Shown in pieces: positions 7,279 to 15,369 of a stretch of 64,000 bases of DNA. The stretch covers positions 868,001 through 932,000 of the forward strand of contig NZ_FRBL01000001.1 of assembly GCF_900142605.1 (NCBI RefSeq). Reading direction: 5' to 3'. The first letter of the stretch is position 1. Each line of letters opens with the position of its first letter. A program made the position numbers and the translations under genes. The notes beneath the pieces are model-generated. The model was not told where the DNA came from, made no database searches, and worked only from the letters and a program-made list of their open reading frames with translations. The DNA is from Chitinophaga jiangningensis. Lineage in GTDB: Bacteria; Bacteroidota; Bacteroidia; Chitinophagales; Chitinophagaceae.

Positions 7279-9708
7279 ATGACGATTTCATACAACTGGC
7301 TATGCGATTATCTACCGGTGAAGCCTACACCACAGGAATTATCCACCATACTGACACGTATAGGCCTGGAGGTAGAAAGCCTCGAACAATTTGAAGCTGT
7401 AAAAGGAAGTTTTGCCGGATTAGTGATAGGTGAAGTATTAACAGCAGAAAAACACCCCAATGCAGATAAACTGCGCCTCACGACAGTGAACATTGGTGCT
7501 GCAGAACCGCTCCACATCGTATGTGGCGCTCCTAACGTAGCAGTAGGCCAGAAAGTAGTGGTTGCCCCTATCGGCGCTACCATCTACCCGGTGAGTGGTG
7601 AGCCACTCACTATGAAAAAAGCTAAAATCCGCGGCGAGGAAAGCCAGGGCATGATCTGCGCTGAAGATGAAATTGGACTCGGTACCAGTCACGATGGCAT
7701 CATGGTGCTCGATCCATCCCTCGTTCCGGGAACGCCTGTAAGTGAAGTTTTTAAACCTGCACAGGACTGGATATACGAAATTGGGCTTACCCCTAACCGT
7801 ATGGACGCAATGAGTCATATCGGCGTAGCCAAAGACGTTTGCGCTTTCCTCAACAACCTGGAGCACACGCATAAATATCAGGTACAGCTGCCTCAGTTCA
7901 ATGGCCTGGTTCCTGCCGGCACAGAACTGCCTGTCAGCATAACCATCGAAAATACGGATGGTTGCCCGCGCTATGCCGGCGTATCCATCTCCGGTGTAAC
8001 TGTAGGCCCTTCTCCGGAATGGCTTAAAACCAAACTGGAAGCAATCGGCGTACGTTCCATCAACAATATTGTGGATATCACCAACTTCGTACTGCACGAA
8101 ACCGGCCAGCCACTTCATGCCTTTGATTACGCAGCGCTGAAAGGTAACGCTGTAGTGGTAAAAACACTCCCACAGGATACCATCTTCGTTACCCTGGACG
8201 AAAAAGAAAGAAAGCTCGACGCCACCGATCTGATGATCTGCAACGGCGCCGGTGAAGGCATGTGCATTGCCGGTGTATTTGGTGGTGCCCATTCCGGTGT
8301 AACTGACGCAACACAAAACATTTTCCTGGAAAGTGCCTTTTTCAATCCGGGCATGATCCGTACCACCTCTTTCCGTCACGGCCTGCGCACCGACGCAGCC
8401 ACCCGCTTCGAAAAAGGTGTGGATATCTCCAACGTCGTGTTCGCCCTGGAACGCGCCGCCAACCTCATCGCTGAACTGGCAGGCGGCAAAATTGCCTCCA
8501 AAGTGATGGATGTATATCCAGCTGTTAAAAAGAAGACCGAAGTAGAAACCACGTTTGCGTATGTGCGTAAACTCAGTGGCAGCAACTACTCCAACGATAA
8601 AATCAAAAATATCCTGGTAAGTCTCGGCTTCCAGATCCTGCACGAAACAGCTGAGGCCATCCGCCTGGCGGTACCTTTCAGCAAACCGGATATCAGTCTG
8701 CCGGCCGACCTGGTAGAGGAAGTAATGCGGATTGACGGGCTTGATAACATCGAGATCCCTTCCAAAGTAAGCATCTCACCTGCCTTGTCTGCCCAGCCGG
8801 ATCCTGAAAAAGTAAAGGAGAAGATAGCCGATTATCTCGCCGGCAACGGATACAACGAGATCTTCACCAACTCCATCACCAACAGTAAGTATTATACTGA
8901 CGAGGTACTGGCCACTGCCGTGAAAATGATGAACAGCCTCACCGTAGAGTTGGATATCATGCGCCCTTCCATGCTTGAATCCGGCCTGGAATGCATCGGT
9001 TACAATCTGAACCGTAAAAACGAAAACCTGTTGTTTTTCGAATTCGGTAAAACCTATGTGGCAAACAACGGTAAGTATTTCGAAAACAACCACTTATGCC
9101 TCTATATCACCGGTCAGAAAACCGCTGAAACCTGGATGCATAAAGGCAGTGCGGTTGACTTCTATTTCCTGAAAGGATATGTGATTAATGTACTGGCTCA
9201 GCTCGGTTACCGAAACCTCCAATGGGTTGAAACTGAAGGCACAGGACTCACTCCTTCCTGGGAAATTAAAGTAAAAAATCAGGTGGTGGTAACGCTGGGT
9301 GGCGTATCTTCACAAAAACTGAAACAGTTCGACATTAAACAACCCGTTTGGTTTGCAGACTTTAATTGGGATAAAATGCTGGGACTGTTGCAAAAAAGTG
9401 ATAACTTTTACAAAGAAATTCCTCGCTTCCCGGCAGTTCGACGCGATCTGGCCCTTGTGCTGGACAAACAGGTGAAATTCGCCGCCGTGGAAGCCGCAGC
9501 AAAGGCTGTTAAATCAGCTTTACTGCAGGAAATCAACCTGTTCGATGTGTTTGAGAGTGAAAAGCTGGGTGCAAACAAGAAATCATATGCAGTTAGCTTT
9601 ACCTTCCTGGATCCACAAAAAACCCTCACCGATAAAGAAATTGACAGTGTGATGGAAAAACTGGTGAAAAACTTCCAGACACAATTGCAGGCAGATATCA
9701 GAAAATAA
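7279..9708 (+). CDS. pheT: phenylalanine-tRNA ligase beta subunit
   Basis: Beta chain of the alpha2-beta2 enzyme that charges tRNA-Phe; it supplies tRNA binding and editing. The 809-residue length is normal. Domains in order: N-terminal MTISYNWLCDYL and tRNA-binding OB fold (about 40-150, AEKHPNADKLRLTTVN), B3/B4 editing domain (EAIGVRSINNIVDITNFV), B5 domain (about 405-475), catalytic-like core with FFEFGKTY, and C-terminal FDX-ACB anticodon-binding domain beginning IPRFPAVRRDLALVLD. The alpha subunit gene pheS is not in the window. It heads a rightward run with the coiled-coil gene and zapA. Confidence 0.97.
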   Translation: MTISYNWLCDYLPVKPTPQELSTILTRIGLEVESLEQFEAVKGSFAGLVIGEVLTAEKHPNADKLRLTTVNIGAAEPLHIVCGAPNVAVGQKVVVAPIGATIYPVSGEPLTMKKAKIRGEESQGMICAEDEIGLGTSHDGIMVLDPSLVPGTPVSEVFKPAQDWIYEIGLTPNRMDAMSHIGVAKDVCAFLNNLEHTHKYQVQLPQFNGLVPAGTELPVSITIENTDGCPRYAGVSISGVTVGPSPEWLKTKLEAIGVRSINNIVDITNFVLHETGQPLHAFDYAALKGNAVVVKTLPQDTIFVTLDEKERKLDATDLMICNGAGEGMCIAGVFGGAHSGVTDATQNIFLESAFFNPGMIRTTSFRHGLRTDAATRFEKGVDISNVVFALERAANLIAELAGGKIASKVMDVYPAVKKKTEVETTFAYVRKLSGSNYSNDKIKNILVSLGFQILHETAEAIRLAVPFSKPDISLPADLVEEVMRIDGLDNIEIPSKVSISPALSAQPDPEKVKEKIADYLAGNGYNEIFTNSITNSKYYTDEVLATAVKMMNSLTVELDIMRPSMLESGLECIGYNLNRKNENLLFFEFGKTYVANNGKYFENNHLCLYITGQKTAETWMHKGSAVDFYFLKGYVINVLAQLGYRNLQWVETEGTGLTPSWEIKVKNQVVVTLGGVSSQKLKQFDIKQPVWFADFNWDKMLGLLQKSDNFYKEIPRFPAVRRDLALVLDKQVKFAAVEAAAKAVKSALLQEINLFDVFESEKLGANKKSYAVSFTFLDPQKTLTDKEIDSVMEKLVKNFQTQLQADIRK

Positions 9709-9720
9709 GCTGTAGAATTA

Positions 9721-10029
9721 ATGATCCTCGAGCAAAACATACAACGTGTCGAAGAAAAACTGCACCTGCTGCTCAAAAAGATGCAACAGGTGCAGTTAGA
9801 AAATACGTTGCTGCGAGAGGAGCTCAACACCAGGCAACAAGAGTTGCAAGAGCAGCAGGGAGCAATACAACACCTGGAAGATAAACTGCAGCTGATGAAA
9901 ATAGCTGCCACTACCCAGGGAGCAAATCCCGTAGCAGAAGATGATGTGGCATTCCGTAAAGAGATACGTGGCAAAATCAATGATTATATCAAGGAAATTG
10001 ACAGATGTATCGCTTTGCTCAATGCATAA
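9721..10029 (+). CDS. small coiled-coil protein, ZapB-like position
   Basis: A 102-residue protein whose first 60 residues form a heptad-rich coiled coil (ENTLLREELNTRQQELQEQ), followed by a short C-terminal helix (IRGKINDYIKEIDRCIALL). It lies 12 bases after pheT and 28 bases before zapA. Its size and context suggest a cell-division accessory protein that may work with ZapA at the Z ring, in the manner of ZapB, but this is inferred from position and coiled-coil character alone. Confidence 0.75.
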   Translation: MILEQNIQRVEEKLHLLLKKMQQVQLENTLLREELNTRQQELQEQQGAIQHLEDKLQLMKIAATTQGANPVAEDDVAFRKEIRGKINDYIKEIDRCIALLNA

Positions 10030-10057
10030 GCGTAACCTGAAGTAAACAAGCAATACT

Positions 10058-10351
10058 ATGGAGCAGCTCATTCCCGTAAATATAATAGTGGCCGACCGCT
10101 CGTACCGAATCAAGATTAAACCGGAGGAGGAGGAGGAAGTTCGCCGTATTATGAAAGAAGTGAATGAGAAAATTGTTGATTTTAAGGCGTCTTATGCAGG
10201 AAAGGACTTGCAGGACTACATCGCTATGGCCCTCATCATGTATGCTACCCACCCGGTAACCAGCGGCGGCAAAGCACAAGCCAGCACAGCCCCATTTTTA
10301 CAGGAAAAGCTCGAGAAACTGGAAGAATTAATCAACCAAGCACTGGGTTAA
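10058..10351 (+). CDS. zapA: cell division protein ZapA
   Basis: A 97-residue ZapA-family protein that bundles FtsZ filaments at the division site in the cytosol. The N-terminal beta part (IPVNIIVADRSYRIKIKPEEE) and following helix (VRRIMKEVNEKIVDFKASYA) match the family, as does the DLQDYIAMALIMYA stretch in the C-terminal coiled coil. It follows the coiled-coil gene closely and probably shares its message from pheT. The gap to rny contains a structured leader. Confidence 0.9.
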   Translation: MEQLIPVNIIVADRSYRIKIKPEEEEEVRRIMKEVNEKIVDFKASYAGKDLQDYIAMALIMYATHPVTSGGKAQASTAPFLQEKLEKLEELINQALG

Positions 10352-10447
10352 CACGTTACACGTTGTTTTACAACGGATTAGCTAAAATGCTAATAATCAC
10401 GTATTAAACACGCTTTACTGCTATTTTTTTGTATTTTCGCGGGTCAG

Positions 10448-10490
10448 TTCTCGCCCCTGATACGCCTTTTCGGCGAACAGGGCCGGAGAA
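10448..10490 (+). ncRNA. structured 5' leader of rny (candidate regulatory RNA element)
   Basis: A compact imperfect hairpin: TTCTC / GAGAA at the base, CCCTG / CAGGG in the middle and CGCC-TTTTC-GGCG at the tip. It starts just after a -7-like TATTTTCG (10434-10441) and ends 30 bases before the rny ATG. With no T run after it, it is not a terminator. It may set mRNA stability or autoregulation of RNase Y, or be an independent small RNA. Confidence 0.4.
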
Positions 10491-10520
10491 TGCTACATAA
10501 ATCAAGATTAAAGAAAACAT

Positions 10521-12080
10521 ATGGATGTTACACTTGCAATAACTGCTATAGCAGCTTTAATAATAGGGATTGCGTTAGGTAAGGTGATATTTGCTAAAAA
10601 CACGCAGCAGAAGATTGACGAGGCCGAACAACAAGCTAAAAAAATCATTGCTGATGCGCAAACAACCGGTGAGAACCTGAAAAAAGACAGACTCCTGGAA
10701 GCAAAAGAGAAATACCTTCAGATGAAGAGTGAGCATGAAAAGGAAGTGCTCCAACGCAATCAGAAAATTCTGGAATCCGAAAACAGGATTAAACAGAAAG
10801 AACAAAGTCTTAACCAGAAAAATGAACAGGTTCAGAAACAGATCAACGAAAACGACGCGATCAAAGAAACCCTGAACCGCCAGATGGAACTGGTTACCAT
10901 CAAACGTACCGAACTGGAAAAACACCAGGAGGAACACATCCGCCGTCTCGAAAAAGTGGCTGGCCTCACCGCCGAAGAAGCGAAACACCAGCTGGTGGAA
11001 AGCCTCAAGGAAGAAGCCCGCTCACAGGCACTGGCGCATATCCAGGAAATTATCGAAGACGCCAAAACAAAGGCTAACAAAGAAGCCAAGAAAATTATTA
11101 TCCAGTCTATCCAGCGTACCGCTGCTGAGCAGACGATTGAAAATACCATCACGGTATTTACCCTGGAAAGTGATGAGATCAAAGGCCAGATCATTGGTCG
11201 TGAAGGCCGTAATATCCGCGCCATCGAAGCCGCTACCGGTGTAGACCTGATCGTGGACGATACCCCGGAGGCAATCGTACTCTCTTCCTTTGATCCACTG
11301 CGTCGTGAAATCGCCCGCCTCTCCCTGCAACGCCTGGTGCAAGACGGTCGTATCCACCCTGCCCGCATTGAGGAAGTAGTAGAAAAAACCAAGAAACAAC
11401 TGGAAGAACAGGTAATGGATATCGGTGAAAGAACCGTTATCGAACTGGGTATCCACGGCCTGCATAAAGAACTGGTTCGCCTCGTTGGTAAAATGCGTTT
11501 CCGTTCCTCTTATGGTCAGAACCTGCTCATGCACTCCAAAGAAACTGCAAACCTTTGTGCTGTAATGGCGGCTGAACTGGGACTGAACCCTAAACTCGCC
11601 AAACGTGCCGGCCTGTTACACGATATCGGTAAAGTACCTGACGAAGAAACAGAGCTCAGCCACGCCCTCCTCGGTGCTAAGCTGGCTGAAAAATATGGTG
11701 AACATGCTGCTGTGGTGAATGCCATCGGTGCCCACCACGATGAGATGGAAATGCAATATGTTATTTCCCCGATCGTACAGGCTTGTGATGCGATTTCCGG
11801 TGCCCGCCCAGGCGCACGCCGCGAAATTATGCAGAGCTATCTCCAGCGTATTAAAGACCTGGAAAACCTCGCTATCGCACACGATGGTGTGGAAAAAGCT
11901 TATGCTATCCAGGCTGGCCGCGAACTGCGTGTAATCGTTGAATCTGATAAAGTTTCCGATAGCGATGCAGACCGCCTCTCTTTCGACATCGCTCAAAAGA
12001 TCCAGACGGAAATGCAATATCCTGGCCAGATCAAGGTTACCGTTATCCGCGAGAAAAGAGCGGTAAACGTTGCACGCTAA
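10521..12080 (+). CDS. rny: ribonuclease Y
   Basis: Membrane-anchored endoribonuclease that starts mRNA decay. The 519 residues show an N-terminal transmembrane helix (about 4-23), a long charged coiled coil (about 30-200), a KH RNA-binding domain containing GQIIGREGRNIRAIEAATG (about 220-240), and an HD phosphohydrolase domain with LLHDIGKVPDEE and GAHHDE metal-binding motifs. Length and order agree with the family. It has its own likely promoter and structured leader and is closed by a strong terminator, so it is probably monocistronic. Confidence 0.96.
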   Translation: MDVTLAITAIAALIIGIALGKVIFAKNTQQKIDEAEQQAKKIIADAQTTGENLKKDRLLEAKEKYLQMKSEHEKEVLQRNQKILESENRIKQKEQSLNQKNEQVQKQINENDAIKETLNRQMELVTIKRTELEKHQEEHIRRLEKVAGLTAEEAKHQLVESLKEEARSQALAHIQEIIEDAKTKANKEAKKIIIQSIQRTAAEQTIENTITVFTLESDEIKGQIIGREGRNIRAIEAATGVDLIVDDTPEAIVLSSFDPLRREIARLSLQRLVQDGRIHPARIEEVVEKTKKQLEEQVMDIGERTVIELGIHGLHKELVRLVGKMRFRSSYGQNLLMHSKETANLCAVMAAELGLNPKLAKRAGLLHDIGKVPDEETELSHALLGAKLAEKYGEHAAVVNAIGAHHDEMEMQYVISPIVQACDAISGARPGARREIMQSYLQRIKDLENLAIAHDGVEKAYAIQAGRELRVIVESDKVSDSDADRLSFDIAQKIQTEMQYPGQIKVTVIREKRAVNVAR

Positions 12081-12124
12081 TTCGTGTAATAAATTTAGAA
12101 TAACAGAATTTAGATTTTATATTG

Positions 12125-12156
12125 AGGCCTTCGGTTAGTACCGAAGGCCTTTTTTA
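12125..12156 (+). terminator. intrinsic terminator after rny
   Basis: Perfect 11-bp stem AGGCCTTCGGT / ACCGAAGGCCT with a four-base loop and a trailing T run. Confidence 0.9.
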
Positions 12157-12186
12157 TTTCTGTAACTCTAAACGCAAACTATTCGA

Positions 12187-12804
12187 ATGAAAAAAACCAT
12201 GTTAAAACTGATGCTGGGAGCTTGTATTCTCCTGGGCGCCAGCCAGGCCTATGCACAGAAAAAAGCAATCTCTCTTTTTAATGGCAAAAACCTCGACGGC
12301 TGGAAAATTTACGGTACGGAAAAATGGTACGTGGACAATGGTGAACTTATTTGCGAAAGCGGCCCGGATAAGGAATATGGTTACCTGGGCACCGACAAAT
12401 CCTTCAAGAACTTTGAGCTGACAGTGGTTTTCAAACAGGAAGCCAATGGTAACAGCGGCGTTTTCTTCCACTCCTCCATCGAGGGTACAAAAATTACCGG
12501 CTGGCAGGCAGAGGTAGCACCTCCGGATCAGCATACCGGTGGAATTTATGAGTCGTACGGCCGCGGATGGCTGATTAAGCCCGACAAAGAGAAGGAACAA
12601 TATCTCAAAATGGGCGAATGGAACACCATGAAAGTAAGAGTACAGGGCGATCAGGTAACTACCTGGCTCAATGGCCATGAGATGATCACGCTGAATGATG
12701 CAAAAATCGGCGCTGCGGACGGTCAGATTGCCTTGCAGATCCACTCAGGTGGCGGCATTAAGGTAAGATGGAAAAGCGTTAAATTGGTACCATTAAAGTC
12801 ATAA
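12187..12804 (+). CDS. secreted DUF1080 (3-keto-disaccharide hydrolase family) protein
   Basis: A single DUF1080 domain of the concanavalin-like fold, recently linked to hydrolysis of 3-keto-glycosides, after a Sec signal peptide (cleavage near QAYAQ, residue about 24). Family landmarks are LFNGKNLDGWKIYG, WYVDNGELICES, GNSGVFFHSS, YGRGWL and WNTMKVRVQGDQVTTWLNG. It probably acts in the periplasm or outside the cell. Its stop overlaps the start of the next SDR gene (TAATG), implying translational coupling. A second, two-domain DUF1080 protein lies at 21.1 kb. Confidence 0.88.
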   Translation: MKKTMLKLMLGACILLGASQAYAQKKAISLFNGKNLDGWKIYGTEKWYVDNGELICESGPDKEYGYLGTDKSFKNFELTVVFKQEANGNSGVFFHSSIEGTKITGWQAEVAPPDQHTGGIYESYGRGWLIKPDKEKEQYLKMGEWNTMKVRVQGDQVTTWLNGHEMITLNDAKIGAADGQIALQIHSGGGIKVRWKSVKLVPLKS

Positions 12805-13592
12805 TGAGCTACCAACACAAAGTTATACTCATCACAGGCGCCAGCTCCGGTATAGGCCGGGAGCTGGCGTTGTTGCTTGCACAACAACAGGCACGGCTGA
12901 TACTCGCCGCCAGAAATAAAGAAAAGCTGATGGCGGTACAGCAGGAATGCCTGCAATACACACCCGACTGCCAGCTGCTCCCCATGGATGTAACGGATGA
13001 AGCACAGGTGAATACCGGCGCCGCCAGGGCCATAGCGCTGTACGGCCGCATCGATGTTTTAATTAATAACGCAGGAGTTACGCAGCGTTCCAAGCTCATC
13101 GACACCTCGGTGGCAGCTATCCGAACACTGATGGAAGTAAATTTCTTTGGACCTGTGATGCTCACCAAGGCCCTGCTACCACAATTTCAAGCCCAGGGAG
13201 ACGGTCAGATTGTGGTGATCAGCAGTATGGCCGGCCTGTTTGGCTACCCTTGGCGCTCGGGCTATAATGCTGCCAAACATGCACTGAACGGCTATTTTGA
13301 AACATTACAAACGGAGCAACCTATTCCGGAGTTGTACACAACGATCGTTTGTCCGGGCAGGATACATACTCCCATTACCTATTCGGCTATAACGGGAGAT
13401 GGCAGCGCCTTTGGGAAAATGGACCCGGGCCAGGCCCATGGTATCCCGGTGGACGTTTGCGCCAGGAAGATTATATCGGCCATGCATAAACGGCGTAAAC
13501 TGGTAAAAATCGCCAGGGCCGAAAAAGTACTGCTGTGGATAAAACGATATTTTCCCCCATTATTTTATGTGATTGCCCGCAAAGGGAATTAA
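12804..13592 (+). CDS. SDR family NAD(P)-dependent oxidoreductase
   Basis: Classical short-chain dehydrogenase, 262 residues. It shows the Rossmann cofactor motif TGASSGIGRELALLLA, NNAGVTQ, a catalytic Ser in VVISSMAGLFG and the active-site YNAAKHAL (Tyr and Lys). The C-terminal extension with a basic stretch and hydrophobic end (LLWIKRYFPPLFYVIARKGN) resembles DHRS7-like reductases that associate with membranes. The substrate is unknown. The start overlaps the stop of the DUF1080 gene, so the two are co-translated; a joint role in sugar oxidation-reduction is possible but unproven. Confidence 0.9.
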   Translation: MSYQHKVILITGASSGIGRELALLLAQQQARLILAARNKEKLMAVQQECLQYTPDCQLLPMDVTDEAQVNTGAARAIALYGRIDVLINNAGVTQRSKLIDTSVAAIRTLMEVNFFGPVMLTKALLPQFQAQGDGQIVVISSMAGLFGYPWRSGYNAAKHALNGYFETLQTEQPIPELYTTIVCPGRIHTPITYSAITGDGSAFGKMDPGQAHGIPVDVCARKIISAMHKRRKLVKIARAEKVLLWIKRYFPPLFYVIARKGN

Positions 13593-13622
13593 CTTGCATC
13601 CTGTTTAACAGATTTTACAGCA

Positions 13623-14231
13623 ATGTCCGAATTAGATACCATAGCAGCCACCGCACCTTTGCGCGACCTCCTTCAGCAAAATCCCCTGTTTGTATTTGCA
13701 CTGAAGTCGGAAGCTACCGGTGAATTTGATGATGTGAATGCCCTTTTTGTGGGCATCGGCAAAGTGAATGCCGCCTACCACCTGACCAAAGCTATTGCTA
13801 CGTACAAACCCGGGATTATAGTGAACCTGGGATCTGCCGGCAGTAATACTTTCGAGCGTGGCACCGTGGTGTGCTGTACCCGTTTCATTCAACGCGATAT
13901 GGATGTTAGGCCACTGGGCTTTGCTTTATATGAAACTCCACTCTCCGGTGAGCCGCCTTTACTGGAATATGGCATCACTGCACCGGGCTTGCCATCCGGC
14001 ACCTGCGGAACTGGCGACAGCTTTGAAATTGGCCATGTTACTGACGATTACAACGTAATCGACATGGAAGCATATCCCATTGCATGGATTGCCAAACAGG
14101 AAAACATCCCCCTGCTCTGCCTCAAATATATTTCTGATGGCGCTGATGGCGCCGCTGCCGACGACTGGTCCGTTGCCGTGCACCTGGCCGCCGCCGCGCT
14201 GAAAAAAGCGGTTGAAGAGCTGAAAAAATAA
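13623..14231 (+). CDS. MTA/SAH nucleosidase-like purine nucleosidase
   Basis: Phosphorylase/nucleosidase fold, 202 residues, a little shorter than E. coli Pfs (232). The GSAG glycine turn (VNLGSAGSNTF), the substrate glutamate in VIDMEAYPIAWIA and the catalytic aspartate in YISDGAD are all present. This supports cleavage of a purine nucleoside such as methylthioadenosine or S-adenosylhomocysteine. FVGIGKVNAAYHL is the N-terminal strand that often carries another catalytic Glu; here it is less clear, so exact substrate specificity is open. It lies 30 bases after the SDR gene. Confidence 0.82.
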   Translation: MSELDTIAATAPLRDLLQQNPLFVFALKSEATGEFDDVNALFVGIGKVNAAYHLTKAIATYKPGIIVNLGSAGSNTFERGTVVCCTRFIQRDMDVRPLGFALYETPLSGEPPLLEYGITAPGLPSGTCGTGDSFEIGHVTDDYNVIDMEAYPIAWIAKQENIPLLCLKYISDGADGAAADDWSVAVHLAAAALKKAVEELKK

Positions 14232-14556
14232 GCCCTTACATGCTAGATAAGTATAGTTCATCCTATATAAAAAATATCTGGTACTTAGTACTTAACGGGC
14301 AGATCACCTGAAAACTGCCGTCCGCTTACGCTACCTGACATCACATCGGGCAGCTGTCCTCATTTCTGCACTGTGAATAAACCGACTCTATCCAATTCCC
14401 CAGACGTATAATTCAATTTTTATATCTTTAGAAAGCCAACATGCGACTAAGCACGCAACGATGTAACTGTGGATCAAAGTCTGAAAATTTCAGACAGATC
14501 ACTATGAACCTATAGCTAATGCCATCTACAACTGTCAACTAAAAACCAAAAATATC
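14232..14556 (+). promoter_or_regulatory. non-coding gap with possible promoter and a 17-base palindrome
   Basis: No gene seen. A weak -7-like TATCTTTA lies near 14428, and the perfect palindrome GTCTGAAAATTTCAGAC (14479-14495) lies in the presumed leader of the methyltransferase gene. It could be an operator. Nothing else stands out. Confidence 0.3.
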
Positions 14557-15258
14557 ATGTCTTTAAACAGGCAAGAAATTGCAACGTCGCTGATTAATAA
14601 ACACGACTTTAAAACCTACGCGGAAATTGGTGTATTCGTCGGAAAGAACTTTTTCCCTATCAAAGCGGAGAAAAAAATTGCGATCGACCCAGACTTCAAA
14701 TTCAACTGGTTCAAAAAATTGAAACGTGCTATCACAAATGCTTCAAACTGGAATGCTTCCTACTATGAGCTGGATAGCGACCGCTTCTTTGCAGAGAAAG
14801 CTAAGGCCGTTTTCAAATCCAGAAAAATGGGGGTGTGCCTGGTAGACGGGATGCATGAATATCATTATGCGTTAAGAGACGTAGAAAATGCATTGCAATA
14901 CATGGAAAAAAATGGTGTGATCATCATGCATGACTGTAATCCAGCTACTCCTGCAGCTGCCAGCACTTTCAGCGAATGGGAAGCCCGTGGTTTCAAGGAT
15001 AACTGGAATGGTGATGTTTGGAAATCTATCTTACATATGAGAAGTACCCGTAAAGACCTGAATGTATTCGTTCTTGATTGTGATTTTGGGCTGGGTATCA
15101 TCACTAAAGGTGAGCCCGAATCGATGCTTTCTTTTACTCCGGAAGAAATTGAGCGACTAACTTATGCTGATCTGGTAAAGAACAGAGAAGCATGGTTGAA
15201 CCTAAAACCGGCATCTTACTTCTATGAACACTTCGGTTTACAGCAATCCGCGAAATAG
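14557..15258 (+). CDS. class I SAM-dependent methyltransferase (Methyltransf_24 type)
   Basis: A 233-residue protein with a Rossmann-type motif I (YAEIGVFVGKNFF) followed by KIAIDP, and a motif with LVDGMHEYHYALRDVENAL and GVIIMHDCNP. This pattern is typical of the Methyltransf_24 family, often found with cell-surface glycan or polysaccharide genes. No signal peptide or membrane segment is seen. The substrate is unknown, and no glycan cluster is adjacent. It stands alone, converging on the FtsX-type permease gene across a shared terminator. Confidence 0.8.
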   Translation: MSLNRQEIATSLINKHDFKTYAEIGVFVGKNFFPIKAEKKIAIDPDFKFNWFKKLKRAITNASNWNASYYELDSDRFFAEKAKAVFKSRKMGVCLVDGMHEYHYALRDVENALQYMEKNGVIIMHDCNPATPAAASTFSEWEARGFKDNWNGDVWKSILHMRSTRKDLNVFVLDCDFGLGIITKGEPESMLSFTPEEIERLTYADLVKNREAWLNLKPASYFYEHFGLQQSAK

Positions 15259-15335
15259 TTGTGGAGCCGTACTGACATCTCCCTATATTTTTATACCTAT
15301 ACTATAACAGCTATTAATGCCCGAAGGAGATTGGA

Positions 15336-15368
15336 AAAAGCAGGACCCAGCCAGTCCTGCTTTTCTTA
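15336..15368. terminator. bidirectional terminator between methyltransferase and permease genes
   Basis: AGCAGGAC (15339-15346) pairs with GTCCTGCT (15354-15361), with A and T runs on either side, so it can serve both converging genes. Confidence 0.8.
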
Positions 15369-15369
15369 A

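Noticed and set aside
7339..7347. A further TTATCCACC within the start of pheT
   Set aside because: Out of phase with the 22-base array and inside coding sequence, so not counted as part of the DnaA cluster.
7438..8643. Open minus-strand frame of about 400 codons opposite pheT
   Set aside because: Lies wholly within a conserved gene on the other strand and matches no family.
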